Of a stretch of 64,000 bases of DNA, positions 7,689-16,337 are shown piece after piece (within the stretch, counting starts at the first letter, position 1; each line of letters opens with the position of its first letter). The translations under genes and the position numbers were made by a program. The stretch lies in assembly GCF_007994225.1 (NCBI RefSeq), contig NZ_VLLL01000009.1, positions 147,136-211,135 on the forward strand, in the 5' to 3' direction. This DNA is from Stackebrandtia albiflava. GTDB taxonomy: Bacteria > Actinomycetota > Actinomycetes > Mycobacteriales > Micromonosporaceae. Below the pieces are notes generated by a model. It searched no databases and had not been told where the DNA came from. It worked only from the letters and a program-made list of their open reading frames with translations.

Positions 7689-9455
7689 ATGCGACGTCGC
7701 GCCGTTCTCACCGGGATGGCCGCCCTGTCGGCGGCACCTCTGCTGAGTGGCACCGGCCATGCCGAGGAGACCGCCGGAACACCGACCGGGCCGCCCACCG
7801 TCACCCCGCAGGACATCCGGTTCCCCCGGCGGCCCCCGGTCCTGCGGCCGGGTACGGCCGCCGAGGCGGGTCTGACACCCGAACACCTCGCGGAGCTGAT
7901 ACCGGAACTGACCGGCCACATGCACACGTCACCGCCCTCGTTCCCCGGCGCGGTCGTCCTGGTGGCGCGGCACGGCGTGGTCGCCGAGACGGCGGCGATC
8001 GGGCACGCGGTCCGGTACGCCTCATGGGACGACGAGAACGACGTTCCGGTCGCGCTGCCCGCCGATCAGTGGGTGCCGATGACGACCGACACGATCTTCG
8101 ACATGGCGTCGGTGACCAAGCTGTTCACATCGGTGCTGGCGACCCAACTCGTCTGGGAGGGCTCGCTGGACCCGGACGCGCCGGTGACCCGGTACCTTCC
8201 CGAGTTCGCCTCCCTCGACCCGGACAAGGCGGCCGTCACCGTCGACCAGCTCTACCGGCACGTCTCCGGACAGATCGCGTTCATCAACATGTACTCGCTC
8301 CCCGACGACGAGGCCCGGATGCGCGCGATCTACGCCAGGCCGCTGCAGCGGGAACCGGGAAGCGGTTACGAGTACTCCGATCTCAACCTGATCGTGCTCG
8401 CCGAGGTCATGTGCCGGATCACCGGCGACACGCTCGACGGGATGGTCGCCGCGCGCATCACCGGGCCGCTCGGGATGACCGACACCGGCTTCAATCCGCC
8501 CGAGGACCGGTGGCACCGCGTCGCGGCCACCGAGTACCAGCCCTGGACCGGCCGGGGCATGATCCGCGGCAGCGTGCACGACGAGAACGCCTGGTCGTTC
8601 GGCGGCGTCGCCGGACACGCGGGGATATTCAGCACCGCCGCCGACCTGGCGGTCTTCGGCCAGACCGTCCTCAACGGCGGCGAGTACGACGGCGTGCGGA
8701 TCCTGCCGCAGGACGCGGTGCGCGCCATGATCACGAACACCAACGCCGAGTTCGGTCCCTCCGCGGCACGTGGCATCGGCTGGCAGATCGACCAGCGGTT
8801 CTACATGGACGCGCTGACCTCGCCGGTGACGGCGGGACACACCGGGTACACCGGCACCAGCATCACCGTGGACCCGCTGTCGGGGACGCTGCTGGTGCTG
8901 TTGACCAACCGGGTACACCCCACCCGTGAGTGGGGGACGGTCAGCACCTACCGGCGCGGCCCCGCCCGCGTGGTGGCGCGCAGCGTCCCGGTGGAGCCGC
9001 GCCACGGTCGCCGGGCGTGGTTCGGCGGCCAACGGGACGGCTTCACCGCGACCCTGACCGCACCGATGCGGCGGGCTCTCGACGACGGCTCCGCGGAGTT
9101 CTCACTGTGGTATGACACCGAGAGCACCGACCACGCACGGCTGCTGGCCTCGCCGGACGGCACGACGTGGACGGCCGTGGACCTGACCGTGGAGACCGAC
9201 GACCACCGGTGGTCCACCACGGACGGAGCGCTGGCGGGTTTCCAGGGCCGGCAATGGTGCCGCGCCCACGGTGACCTCCCCGCCGGCACCACCGTGCTGC
9301 GCTGGTCCTACGAGAGCGATCCCGCGTACCAGGGCCGCGGCGTCTACATCACCGACGTCAGGGTGCGTGACGGTCACCGGCTGGTCTTCGACTCCCGGCG
9401 CCCACGCGACGACGACGCCTTCGTCGCGGTGGGTTGGACCCGGGCACGGGACTGA
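7689..9455 (+). CDS. Exported serine hydrolase, class C beta-lactamase-like
   Basis: The protein has 588 residues. The N-terminus MRRRAVLTGMAALSAAPLL is a signal peptide with a twin-Arg-like start. The serine beta-lactamase/DD-peptidase fold shows S-x-x-K in MASVTKLFTS (near residue 141), the tyrosine motif YSD in YEYSDLNLIVL and the HTG-type motif in TAGHTGYTGTS. After about residue 430 there is an extra C-terminal region rich in strands and Trp (FSLWYDTESTDHARLLASPD), possibly carbohydrate binding. It follows the GH3 gene with an AGGAG site. Pairing with a hexosaminidase suggests muropeptide or esterified-sugar degradation; the substrate is unknown. Confidence 0.87.
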   Translation: MRRRAVLTGMAALSAAPLLSGTGHAEETAGTPTGPPTVTPQDIRFPRRPPVLRPGTAAEAGLTPEHLAELIPELTGHMHTSPPSFPGAVVLVARHGVVAETAAIGHAVRYASWDDENDVPVALPADQWVPMTTDTIFDMASVTKLFTSVLATQLVWEGSLDPDAPVTRYLPEFASLDPDKAAVTVDQLYRHVSGQIAFINMYSLPDDEARMRAIYARPLQREPGSGYEYSDLNLIVLAEVMCRITGDTLDGMVAARITGPLGMTDTGFNPPEDRWHRVAATEYQPWTGRGMIRGSVHDENAWSFGGVAGHAGIFSTAADLAVFGQTVLNGGEYDGVRILPQDAVRAMITNTNAEFGPSAARGIGWQIDQRFYMDALTSPVTAGHTGYTGTSITVDPLSGTLLVLLTNRVHPTREWGTVSTYRRGPARVVARSVPVEPRHGRRAWFGGQRDGFTATLTAPMRRALDDGSAEFSLWYDTESTDHARLLASPDGTTWTAVDLTVETDDHRWSTTDGALAGFQGRQWCRAHGDLPAGTTVLRWSYESDPAYQGRGVYITDVRVRDGHRLVFDSRRPRDDDAFVAVGWTRARD

Positions 9456-9514
9456 CGACCAACCGCGCCACCTCGCTCCCCTCTCCGGAGGCGCCGGAAC
9501 GGTTACGGTGCCGT

Positions 9515-9540
9515 GTGTGCGGGGGCCGTTTCCCGCACAC
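9515..9540. terminator. Hairpin after the serine hydrolase
   Basis: GTGTGCGGG (9515-9523) pairs perfectly with CCCGCACAC (9532-9540) across an 8-nt loop, 60 nt after the hydrolase stop. It would separate that transcript from the small peptide gene that follows. Confidence 0.5.
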
Positions 9541-9682
9541 GTCGGACGCGGTGGCCACCTACCGCGTCACGGGCCGCGCCCCGGTTCGGGCACGGCCCCG
9601 TGCGCACCACCGCTCCGATGACGGAACCCCCCTGGGGCCGAAGTCCGGTGACTTCGGCCGAGACGACGGAGAGGACGACGAC

Positions 9683-9868
9683 ATGAGGCTCATTCGCGGG
9701 TTCGGTGACGCCCTGCTCGACCGACTGCTTCCCGCTCGCAGCGCGGCGGCCGGGTGCGACCCGGATCCCTGGTACCAGCACCGCCGCATCGACGGCATCC
9801 TGTACCGGCGCCGGTGCCTGTACAACGGCGACTGCACCACGATGTGCGGCGCCTGGTACCGGCCGTAA
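9683..9868 (+). CDS. Small Cys-containing peptide, paralogue of the 28455-28631 precursor
   Basis: This is a 61-residue peptide. The N-terminal half is charged and helical: MRLIRGFGDALLDRLLPARS, followed by AAAG. The C-terminal half has four Cys (residues 25, 45, 51, 55) and many aromatic and Arg residues, ending CLYNGDCTTMCGAWYRP. The leader shares GDAxLxRLxP and the Ala-rich junction with the peptide at 28455-28631, and the C-terminal C-x(5)-C-x(3)-C resembles C-x(6)-C-x(4)-C there. A GGAGAGGA site precedes the ATG, and a perfect terminator follows the stop. No maturation genes adjoin it, so it may use the machinery at 24.7-28.3 kb. The function is unknown. Confidence 0.72.
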   Translation: MRLIRGFGDALLDRLLPARSAAAGCDPDPWYQHRRIDGILYRRRCLYNGDCTTMCGAWYRP

Positions 9869-9878
9869 CCCGGTGAGC

Positions 9879-9920
9879 ACGACGTGGGGGCGGACCCGAT
9901 CGGGTCCGCCCCCACGTCGT
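9879..9920. terminator. 42-nt perfect palindrome, bidirectional terminator
   Basis: ACGACGTGGGGGCGGACCCG and its exact complement meet at ATCG-like centre positions 9899-9902, giving a hairpin with no mismatch over 42 nt. It lies between the small peptide gene and the converging chitinase gene, whose stop overlaps its last base. Confidence 0.85.
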
Positions 9921-11392
9921 CAGGGCAGGGTGTCCAGGTGCGGACCGACCGTGCCGGAGAACGCCAGGCCGCCGGCCCGGTCCCAGTTGATCGACCAGGT
10001 CATCGCGCCCCGGATCGACGGGTAGGTACGCGGCGGCGTGAACGAGCCGCAGTTCTCGCCGGTCGCCAGGCAGTCCAGCGCGGCGTTGACCACCGAGGGC
10101 GACACGTATCCGCCTCCGGCGGCCTGCCTCGTCGCGGGCAGGCCGATCGCGACCTGATCGGGACGCAGGCCGTTCTCCAACTGGATGCAGGTCAACGCCA
10201 CGATGAAGTCGATCGTGCCCTGGCCGTACGCCTGGTTGTTGTCACAGCCCAGCATCGAACCCGAGTTGTAGAACTGGGTGTGGACGACCGTCAGGATGTC
10301 CTTGATGTTGAGGGCGAGCCGGAAGTAGGAGCCACCCGGCGACTGCATGTCGATGGTCTGCGGTGCCATGGTGATGATCAGGTCGGAGCCCACCCGGGAC
10401 GACAGGTCGCGCAGCGCGGTGGTCATCGCGTCGGGATTGAGACCGTTCTCCAGGTCGATGTCGACGCCGTCGAAGCCGTAGGTGGTCATCAGATCGTGGA
10501 CGCTGGCGGCGAACGCGGCGGCCGCGGCGGGGTTGCCGACCGACACGCTGCCCTTCTCCCCGCCGACCGAGATGATCACCTTGCGGCCCTGGGCCTGGAG
10601 GGCGGCGACGTCGGCCTTCACGTCCGCCTCGGTGTAGCCGCCCAGGGCGTCCGACAGTTGCGGGTCCACCGCGAAGTCCACGGCACCGGGCGTGCCGGGC
10701 ACCGCGTCGGCGAAGGCCACCGCGATCAGGTCGTAGGCCGGCGGCACGTCGCGCAATCGGAGGTTGGTCGATCCGTTGACGAAGTTGTGCCAGTATCCGG
10801 TCAGCGAGTGCTTCGGCAGCGGGCCGTCACCGGGCGGATCGGTGGGCGGGTCGGTGGGGTCGTCGGTGGGGGTGGGTTCGCCGGTGGTCGTGGTGGGTGT
10901 CGGGTCGGGGCCGCCCGGACCGGACAGGACCAGGTCGTCGGCGTGGTAGGTCGGCTGGCCGTACCAGCCGTGGATGTACACGGTGACGCTGGTCTGGTTC
11001 GCGCCGGTGGTGAATGACACCGACAACGCCTGGTACGCCGCACCGGTTCCCGGCGTCCAGTTCGAGGCCCCGCCCTCCACTCCGATGTAGATGTATGAGC
11101 CCCTGACGTGGCCGGTCAGGGTGTAGTCGGTGTCGGCGAGGACCGAGACGGTCTGGCGGCAGCCGGCGTACCCGGAGCCGGCGGGGGTGCCGGCGAGCGC
11201 GTGTCCGCCGGAGCGCGCCTGACCGGAGACGGCGGTGCCGGCGTCGCAGTCCCAGCCGGAGAGGTCGCCGGTCTCGAAGTCGCCGTTGACCAGGTTGACG
11301 GTGTCCGCGTTCGCGGGCCAGGTGACGAGCAGCCCGGCCAGCAGGAATGTCGCCGCGGCGGCGATCACGGAGAAGAGGTGACGTTGTCGCAT
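9920..11392 (-). CDS. Secreted chitinase, glycoside hydrolase family 18
   Basis: The protein has 490 residues from ATG 11392 (MRQRHLFSVIAAAATFLL, a signal peptide ending near ANA-D). An N-terminal carbohydrate-binding domain (VNLVNGDFETGDLSGWDC, to about residue 145) is followed by a Pro/Thr/Asp linker and a GH18 barrel starting HSLTGYWHNFVNG. The catalytic signature DGVDIDLE is intact, as are the SVGG strand and the closing MTWSINWD. It hydrolyses chitin outside the cell. The upstream frame reaches 11458, but the signal peptide fixes the start. A -35/-10 pair lies 37-66 nt upstream. Confidence 0.95.
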   Translation of the reverse strand: MRQRHLFSVIAAAATFLLAGLLVTWPANADTVNLVNGDFETGDLSGWDCDAGTAVSGQARSGGHALAGTPAGSGYAGCRQTVSVLADTDYTLTGHVRGSYIYIGVEGGASNWTPGTGAAYQALSVSFTTGANQTSVTVYIHGWYGQPTYHADDLVLSGPGGPDPTPTTTTGEPTPTDDPTDPPTDPPGDGPLPKHSLTGYWHNFVNGSTNLRLRDVPPAYDLIAVAFADAVPGTPGAVDFAVDPQLSDALGGYTEADVKADVAALQAQGRKVIISVGGEKGSVSVGNPAAAAAFAASVHDLMTTYGFDGVDIDLENGLNPDAMTTALRDLSSRVGSDLIITMAPQTIDMQSPGGSYFRLALNIKDILTVVHTQFYNSGSMLGCDNNQAYGQGTIDFIVALTCIQLENGLRPDQVAIGLPATRQAAGGGYVSPSVVNAALDCLATGENCGSFTPPRTYPSIRGAMTWSINWDRAGGLAFSGTVGPHLDTLP

Positions 11393-11428
11393 GGGTCCGA
11401 CCCTCGGGGAGTAGGAGATATTAGATCG

Positions 11429-11458
11429 ATATAAGTGGATCCCTTCCGGCATTGTCAA
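11429..11458 (-). promoter_or_regulatory. Chitinase promoter
   Basis: On the minus strand TTGACA (11458-11453) and TTATAT (11434-11429) are 18 nt apart, in a locally A/T-rich stretch 37 nt before the chitinase start. No clear operator palindrome was found inside it. Confidence 0.6.
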
Positions 11459-11523
11459 GGTTTCTTATCTAATCTTTAGGCCCGGCCGCCCGACCACCGC
11501 CCGACCCACCCGATCCGCAAACC

Positions 11524-11591
11524 GTGTACTTCGAAGTACACGAAAATCGTGTACTTCCATGTACACGCCTTTCGTGTACATTGAGGTACAC
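11524..11591. repeat. Three 18-bp palindromes with 25-bp period
   Basis: Copies at 11524-11541 (GTGTACTTCGAAGTACAC), 11549-11566 (GTGTACTTCCATGTACAC) and 11574-11591 (GTGTACATTGAGGTACAC) have identical 6-bp arms GTGTAC/GTACAC and variable centres, separated by 7-nt spacers. The first copy is a perfect palindrome. They end 19 nt before the ATPase start and probably overlap its promoter, so a dimeric DNA-binding protein is expected to bind here. Confidence 0.85.
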
Positions 11592-11610
11592 ACCGAGCGG
11601 GGAGGGCGCC

Positions 11611-13107
11611 ATGCGGAAGCCGGATCGCGTGATCGGACGAGACCACGAATGGCGTGTCCTGGAACGCTTCATGCGCCCCACCGATGATCCGGGGCTGCGG
11701 ATCGGCATCGTCTCCGGACGCCGACGAGTCGGCAAGACGTTTCTGCTCACCGCCGTCGAAGGCGAGACGGGCGGCCTGTACCACGCGTGCGTTCAGGACG
11801 AAGGCGACCTGGCGGCGAGGAGGCGGTTCGCCGCCAGCATCGCCCGTTACGCCGGCGGCACGCCCGTCCGACACGACGATCACGACGGCTGGGAGGAACT
11901 ACTCCGCACGGCACTGGCCGTCGCCGCCCGGGTCGCCCCGGCCGGAACACGACCCGTGCTCATCATCGATGAGTTCCCGTACGCCATGGCCAACGCACCA
12001 CAGCTCCCGGGCATCCTGCAGCTCCTCTACGACGAAGCACAGCGGGACGGGACCTCGTCCGGCAACATCATCCTCTGTGGATCATCCCTCAGTGTCATGC
12101 GGGAACTGCTGTCCGGGACGAAACCACTCAGGGGCCGCGCGACCATCGACCTCCGACTGCGGCCGCTGGACTACCGGGAGACCGGCCGGTTGTGGGGAAT
12201 CGACGACGCGCAGACCATGCTGCACGTCCACGCCTGCATCGGCGGCTATCCGGGGTATCGACGGCTCATCGACGAGCGACCGTCCGGCTTCGCGGACTTC
12301 GACCGCTGGATATGCGACACGATGCTGAGCGTCGGCATGGGTGTCTTCACCAGTACCGAGGTGGACTATCTGCTCCGGGAGGATCCACGGATCTCCGACA
12401 AGGCCATCTACTACGACATACTGGGGGCCATCGCCGACGGCCGCGTGTCCCTGAGCAAGATCGGGGCCGCCACCGGACGCACGAAGGAATCGGTCCGCAA
12501 ACCGATCGAGACCCTGCAATCCGGGGGTTACGTCACCTCGATCACCGACCTGATCAACCACCGAGACACCGTCACGGTCGCGGATCCGATCATCCGGTTC
12601 GACCGCCTCATCACGGCCCCACATCTCGGCCAGCTCGAACTCGGCAGACAGGAGCAGGTCTGGAAGGCCGCCGCACCGAGCTTTCGTTCGCAGATCCTCG
12701 GCCCTCACTTCGAGGAGATCGCACGCGAATGGCTGCGGCGGTTCGCTCCGGACGAGTTGGGGAGACCCAACGGCTTCGGCGACATCGGAACGGCCAACAT
12801 CCCCGATCACAAGGGCAGGGCCAAACACGAGGTCGACGTACTGGCCGTGCGAGGTAAGAACATCGAGTTCATCGGTGAGGCGAAGGCCACGCTACGCGCT
12901 CAGGGGACGAGCACGGTCGAGCGCCTGAGCCTGCTGCTCCGTCTGCTGGCCGACATGGGTTACCGGACCGACGGCGCCGTCATCGCGGTGTTCTCACGGA
13001 CCGGTTTCACACCGGACCTCACCACGCTCGCCCGCGAACGGGCCGACATCGAGCTGGTGGATCTCGACCGGCTGTTTCACGGCCGACCGGCCTCGACGGC
13101 ACGGTGA
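11611..13107 (+). CDS. ATP-binding protein, archaeal-type ATPase_2 with C-terminal DUF234-like nuclease-fold domain
   Basis: The protein has 498 residues from ATG 11611, with a GGGGAGGG site 7 nt before it. It carries Walker A SGRRRVGKTFLLT near residue 38, Walker B VLIIDEFPY near 117 and sensor ILCGSSLSVMRELL. A winged-helix region (KIGAATGRTKESVRKPIETLQSGGYV) follows, and the C-terminal domain FRSQILGPHFEEIAREWL...HEVDVLAVRGKNIEFIGEAKAT has the E/D-x-K pattern of restriction-like folds. Such proteins are common in archaea and mobile regions of bacteria; their function is not settled. The triple palindrome upstream suggests tight control. No partner gene adjoins it. Confidence 0.85.
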   Translation: MRKPDRVIGRDHEWRVLERFMRPTDDPGLRIGIVSGRRRVGKTFLLTAVEGETGGLYHACVQDEGDLAARRRFAASIARYAGGTPVRHDDHDGWEELLRTALAVAARVAPAGTRPVLIIDEFPYAMANAPQLPGILQLLYDEAQRDGTSSGNIILCGSSLSVMRELLSGTKPLRGRATIDLRLRPLDYRETGRLWGIDDAQTMLHVHACIGGYPGYRRLIDERPSGFADFDRWICDTMLSVGMGVFTSTEVDYLLREDPRISDKAIYYDILGAIADGRVSLSKIGAATGRTKESVRKPIETLQSGGYVTSITDLINHRDTVTVADPIIRFDRLITAPHLGQLELGRQEQVWKAAAPSFRSQILGPHFEEIAREWLRRFAPDELGRPNGFGDIGTANIPDHKGRAKHEVDVLAVRGKNIEFIGEAKATLRAQGTSTVERLSLLLRLLADMGYRTDGAVIAVFSRTGFTPDLTTLARERADIELVDLDRLFHGRPASTAR

Positions 13108-13197
13108 CAGGACACCCCGTCGTCATGTGTTGAACCCCTAGGACCGGTGACAGACCGCCATGTGATCGGTATGGCGGCCACTCGCTACGGTGGGCGC

Positions 13198-13707
13198 GTG
13201 ACTAGAGCGTTGGTACTGATCGACCTGATGCCCCGGATCATCGCGCTGCCGGTGGCGCCGCACTCGGGTGAGGAGGTGCTGGAACGATGCCTGCGGCTCG
13301 CCTCGGCGTTCCGCGACGGCGGTTCGCCGGTGGCGGCGGTGCGAGTGGACCGCCCGAACGTCGACGCGCAACCGCCGGGCAGTGGCTTCGCCGACGGAGT
13401 GGTGCGCCCCGGTGACATCACGGTGGTGAAACGGACCATCGGCGCCTTCCAGGGCACCGACCTACACGAGCGGTTGCGGGAACGCGGTGTGACCACACTG
13501 GTGTTCGCCGGTCTGGTGACCAACATGGGAGTGGAGTCCACCGCCAGGGCGGCCAACGACCTCGGCTACGAACTGGAGTTCGTGTCGGACGCCATGTCGG
13601 GTTTGACCGCCGAGGAACACGACTTCGCCGTCACCCGGATCCTGCCGAGGTTCGGCACCGTCCGCTCCACCGCCGACCACCTCGCCGCGGCCCGGCCGGG
13701 CGGCTGA
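13198..13707 (+). CDS. Isochorismatase-family cysteine-hydrolase-like protein lacking the catalytic Cys
   Basis: The protein has 169 residues from GTG 13198 (VTRALVLIDLMP). It has the family Asp in LVLIDLMPRI and Lys in VVKRTIGAF, but the segment that carries the nucleophilic Cys in amidohydrolases reads GLVTNMGVESTARAA, with Gly in its place. True isochorismatases of the PhzD/EntB type also have Gly here and use only Asp and Lys, so activity on a vinyl ether or a related substrate is possible. The start is supported by TACGGT six nt upstream, giving a leaderless transcript; in-frame starts exist at 13147 and 13171. Neighbours do not reveal a pathway. Confidence 0.82.
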   Translation: MTRALVLIDLMPRIIALPVAPHSGEEVLERCLRLASAFRDGGSPVAAVRVDRPNVDAQPPGSGFADGVVRPGDITVVKRTIGAFQGTDLHERLRERGVTTLVFAGLVTNMGVESTARAANDLGYELEFVSDAMSGLTAEEHDFAVTRILPRFGTVRSTADHLAAARPGG

Positions 13708-13723
13708 CCCTCCCCCGATGCCG

Positions 13724-13918
13724 GCCCGGCGGCACCGTCACACCGGGCGTGGTGTGTCCGGGTGCGACGACGACGTCCGGAATGTACCGCTCCAGATCGA
13801 TGGCGACGCCCTTGTTCCACGACACGTCGAGTTCCGCGCGGGAGTTCCGGATGATCTGCTTGCCGAGCCCACCGGTCGATCCGTCGTTTCGTGCGTGGAA
13901 CCGGAAGTCAGTGCCGTG
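13724..13918 (-). pseudogene. Coding-like remnant without start or stop
   Basis: One minus-strand frame reads like real protein over about 65 codons: it begins near HGTDFRFHARNDGSTGGLGK and contains SWNKGVAIDLERYIPDVVV and APGHTTPGVTVPPG, with mainly G/C third bases. It has no start codon, overlaps the VapC end in another frame and runs on into the isochorismatase gene without its own stop. I read it as the internal or C-terminal piece of a deleted gene. I do not recognise the family. Confidence 0.35.
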
Positions 13919-14330
13919 ACGGAGGCCGGATCACCGGTATGTCCGTGTGGACGAAATCCTCTCCGACGCAGAGGATCGGCCGGTCGAATTCGGCCGCCAT
14001 GCCGTAAACGATGCAGTCTCCGAAGTTCAGCTTCGCTCGGTGCCGGCCCTTGCCGTATCGGCGCCACCCTTCCAACGCTCGTTCAGCGGCGGCGGCGGTC
14101 ACCTCGACGATCTCGATCCCGGCATCGCGAACGAATCGGGCGGCTGCTCCGGTTCCGGCTGGGCCGAATCGAGACTCCAGGACCATTCCCAGCTCCAGGT
14201 AGGTCGCGGCCGGCATCACCGCGGACTCCGCCTCGGCCAGGAAGTCGACCAGCCAGTCGGCGTCAGGCTCACTGCTCAGGATGGCGACGGCCGCCGATGT
14301 GTCCACCACCGGGTATGCGTCCATGTTCAC
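13908..14330 (-). CDS. PIN-domain toxin VapC
   Basis: The protein has 140 residues. PIN acidic residues are in YPVVDTSAAVAIL, the Glu of AATYLELGMVLE, KLNFGDCIVYGMAAE and GEDFVHTDIPVI. The arrangement is that of the VapC subgroup with the NFGDC motif (like VapC of the VapBC-Rv0623 type), and all residues needed for metal binding are present. The GTG start overlaps the vapB stop by 4 nt. A second in-frame ATG lies 6 nt on. Expected activity is site-specific RNA cleavage, inhibited by the partner. Confidence 0.93.
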   Translation of the reverse strand: MNMDAYPVVDTSAAVAILSSEPDADWLVDFLAEAESAVMPAATYLELGMVLESRFGPAGTGAAARFVRDAGIEIVEVTAAAAERALEGWRRYGKGRHRAKLNFGDCIVYGMAAEFDRPILCVGEDFVHTDIPVIRPPSRH

Positions 14331-14581
14331 GCGGGGAGCCCGTTCTCGTCGTATCCGACGATGTCGTCGCCGGTACGCGAGTCGGCAACCGGCGCCGCGT
14401 TCAATTCGGCACGGAGTGCGTCCAACCGGTGGTGAATACGCCGGGAACGCGCGCCTTGAAGCTGCCGTTCCAACCGCTCCCGGATAGCGGTCTCCACAGC
14501 CTCGGTCAACGACTCTCCCGTGGCCGCGGCCAGTTTACGGGCCAATTCGTCCGCCGACGGACTCTTGATACTGAACGCCAT
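14327..14581 (-). CDS. Antitoxin VapB (Rv0623-type transcription factor family)
   Basis: The protein has 84 residues from ATG 14581: MAFSIKSPSADELARKLAAA, then TGESLTEAVETAIRERLERQL, the pattern of the VapB/Rv0623 family (short strand, DELAR-x-LA, then T-x-A-V-x-x-A-L-x-x-R-L). The C-terminal tail is acidic and should wrap the toxin. The start is chosen because a TTCTGG-N17-TAGAAT promoter ends 7 nt before it; an upstream GTG three codons earlier is less likely. It overlaps vapC by 4 nt. Confidence 0.9.
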   Translation of the reverse strand: MAFSIKSPSADELARKLAAATGESLTEAVETAIRERLERQLQGARSRRIHHRLDALRAELNAAPVADSRTGDDIVGYDENGLPA

Positions 14582-14588
14582 GTCCACC

Positions 14589-14617
14589 ATTCTAGCCTCA
14601 GGTATGGCATTCCAGAA
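14589..14617 (-). promoter_or_regulatory. vapBC promoter, probably leaderless
   Basis: On the minus strand TTCTGG (14617-14612) and TAGAAT (14594-14589) are 17 nt apart, and 7 nt separate the -10 box from the vapB ATG. The transcript should start at or next to that codon. Confidence 0.6.
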
Positions 14618-14678
14618 CGAGAGACGCCGGCCTCGGCGAACGGTACGCGGCGATCCGGTTCACCACGAGGCGCGCGAA

Positions 14679-14718
14679 AGGCCCGGGAGTACGTGGTGTG
14701 CCACGTGCTCCCGGGCCT
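14679..14718. terminator. Terminator of the ilv operon
   Basis: AGGCCCGGGAG and ACGTGG pair with CCACGT and CTCCCGGGCCT around a TGTG loop, with one T/G wobble. The hairpin lies 11 nt after the ilvC stop. Confidence 0.85.
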
Positions 14719-14728
14719 CCGGTGACGC

Positions 14729-16336
<1,608 letters not shown>

Positions 16337-16337
<1 letters not shown>

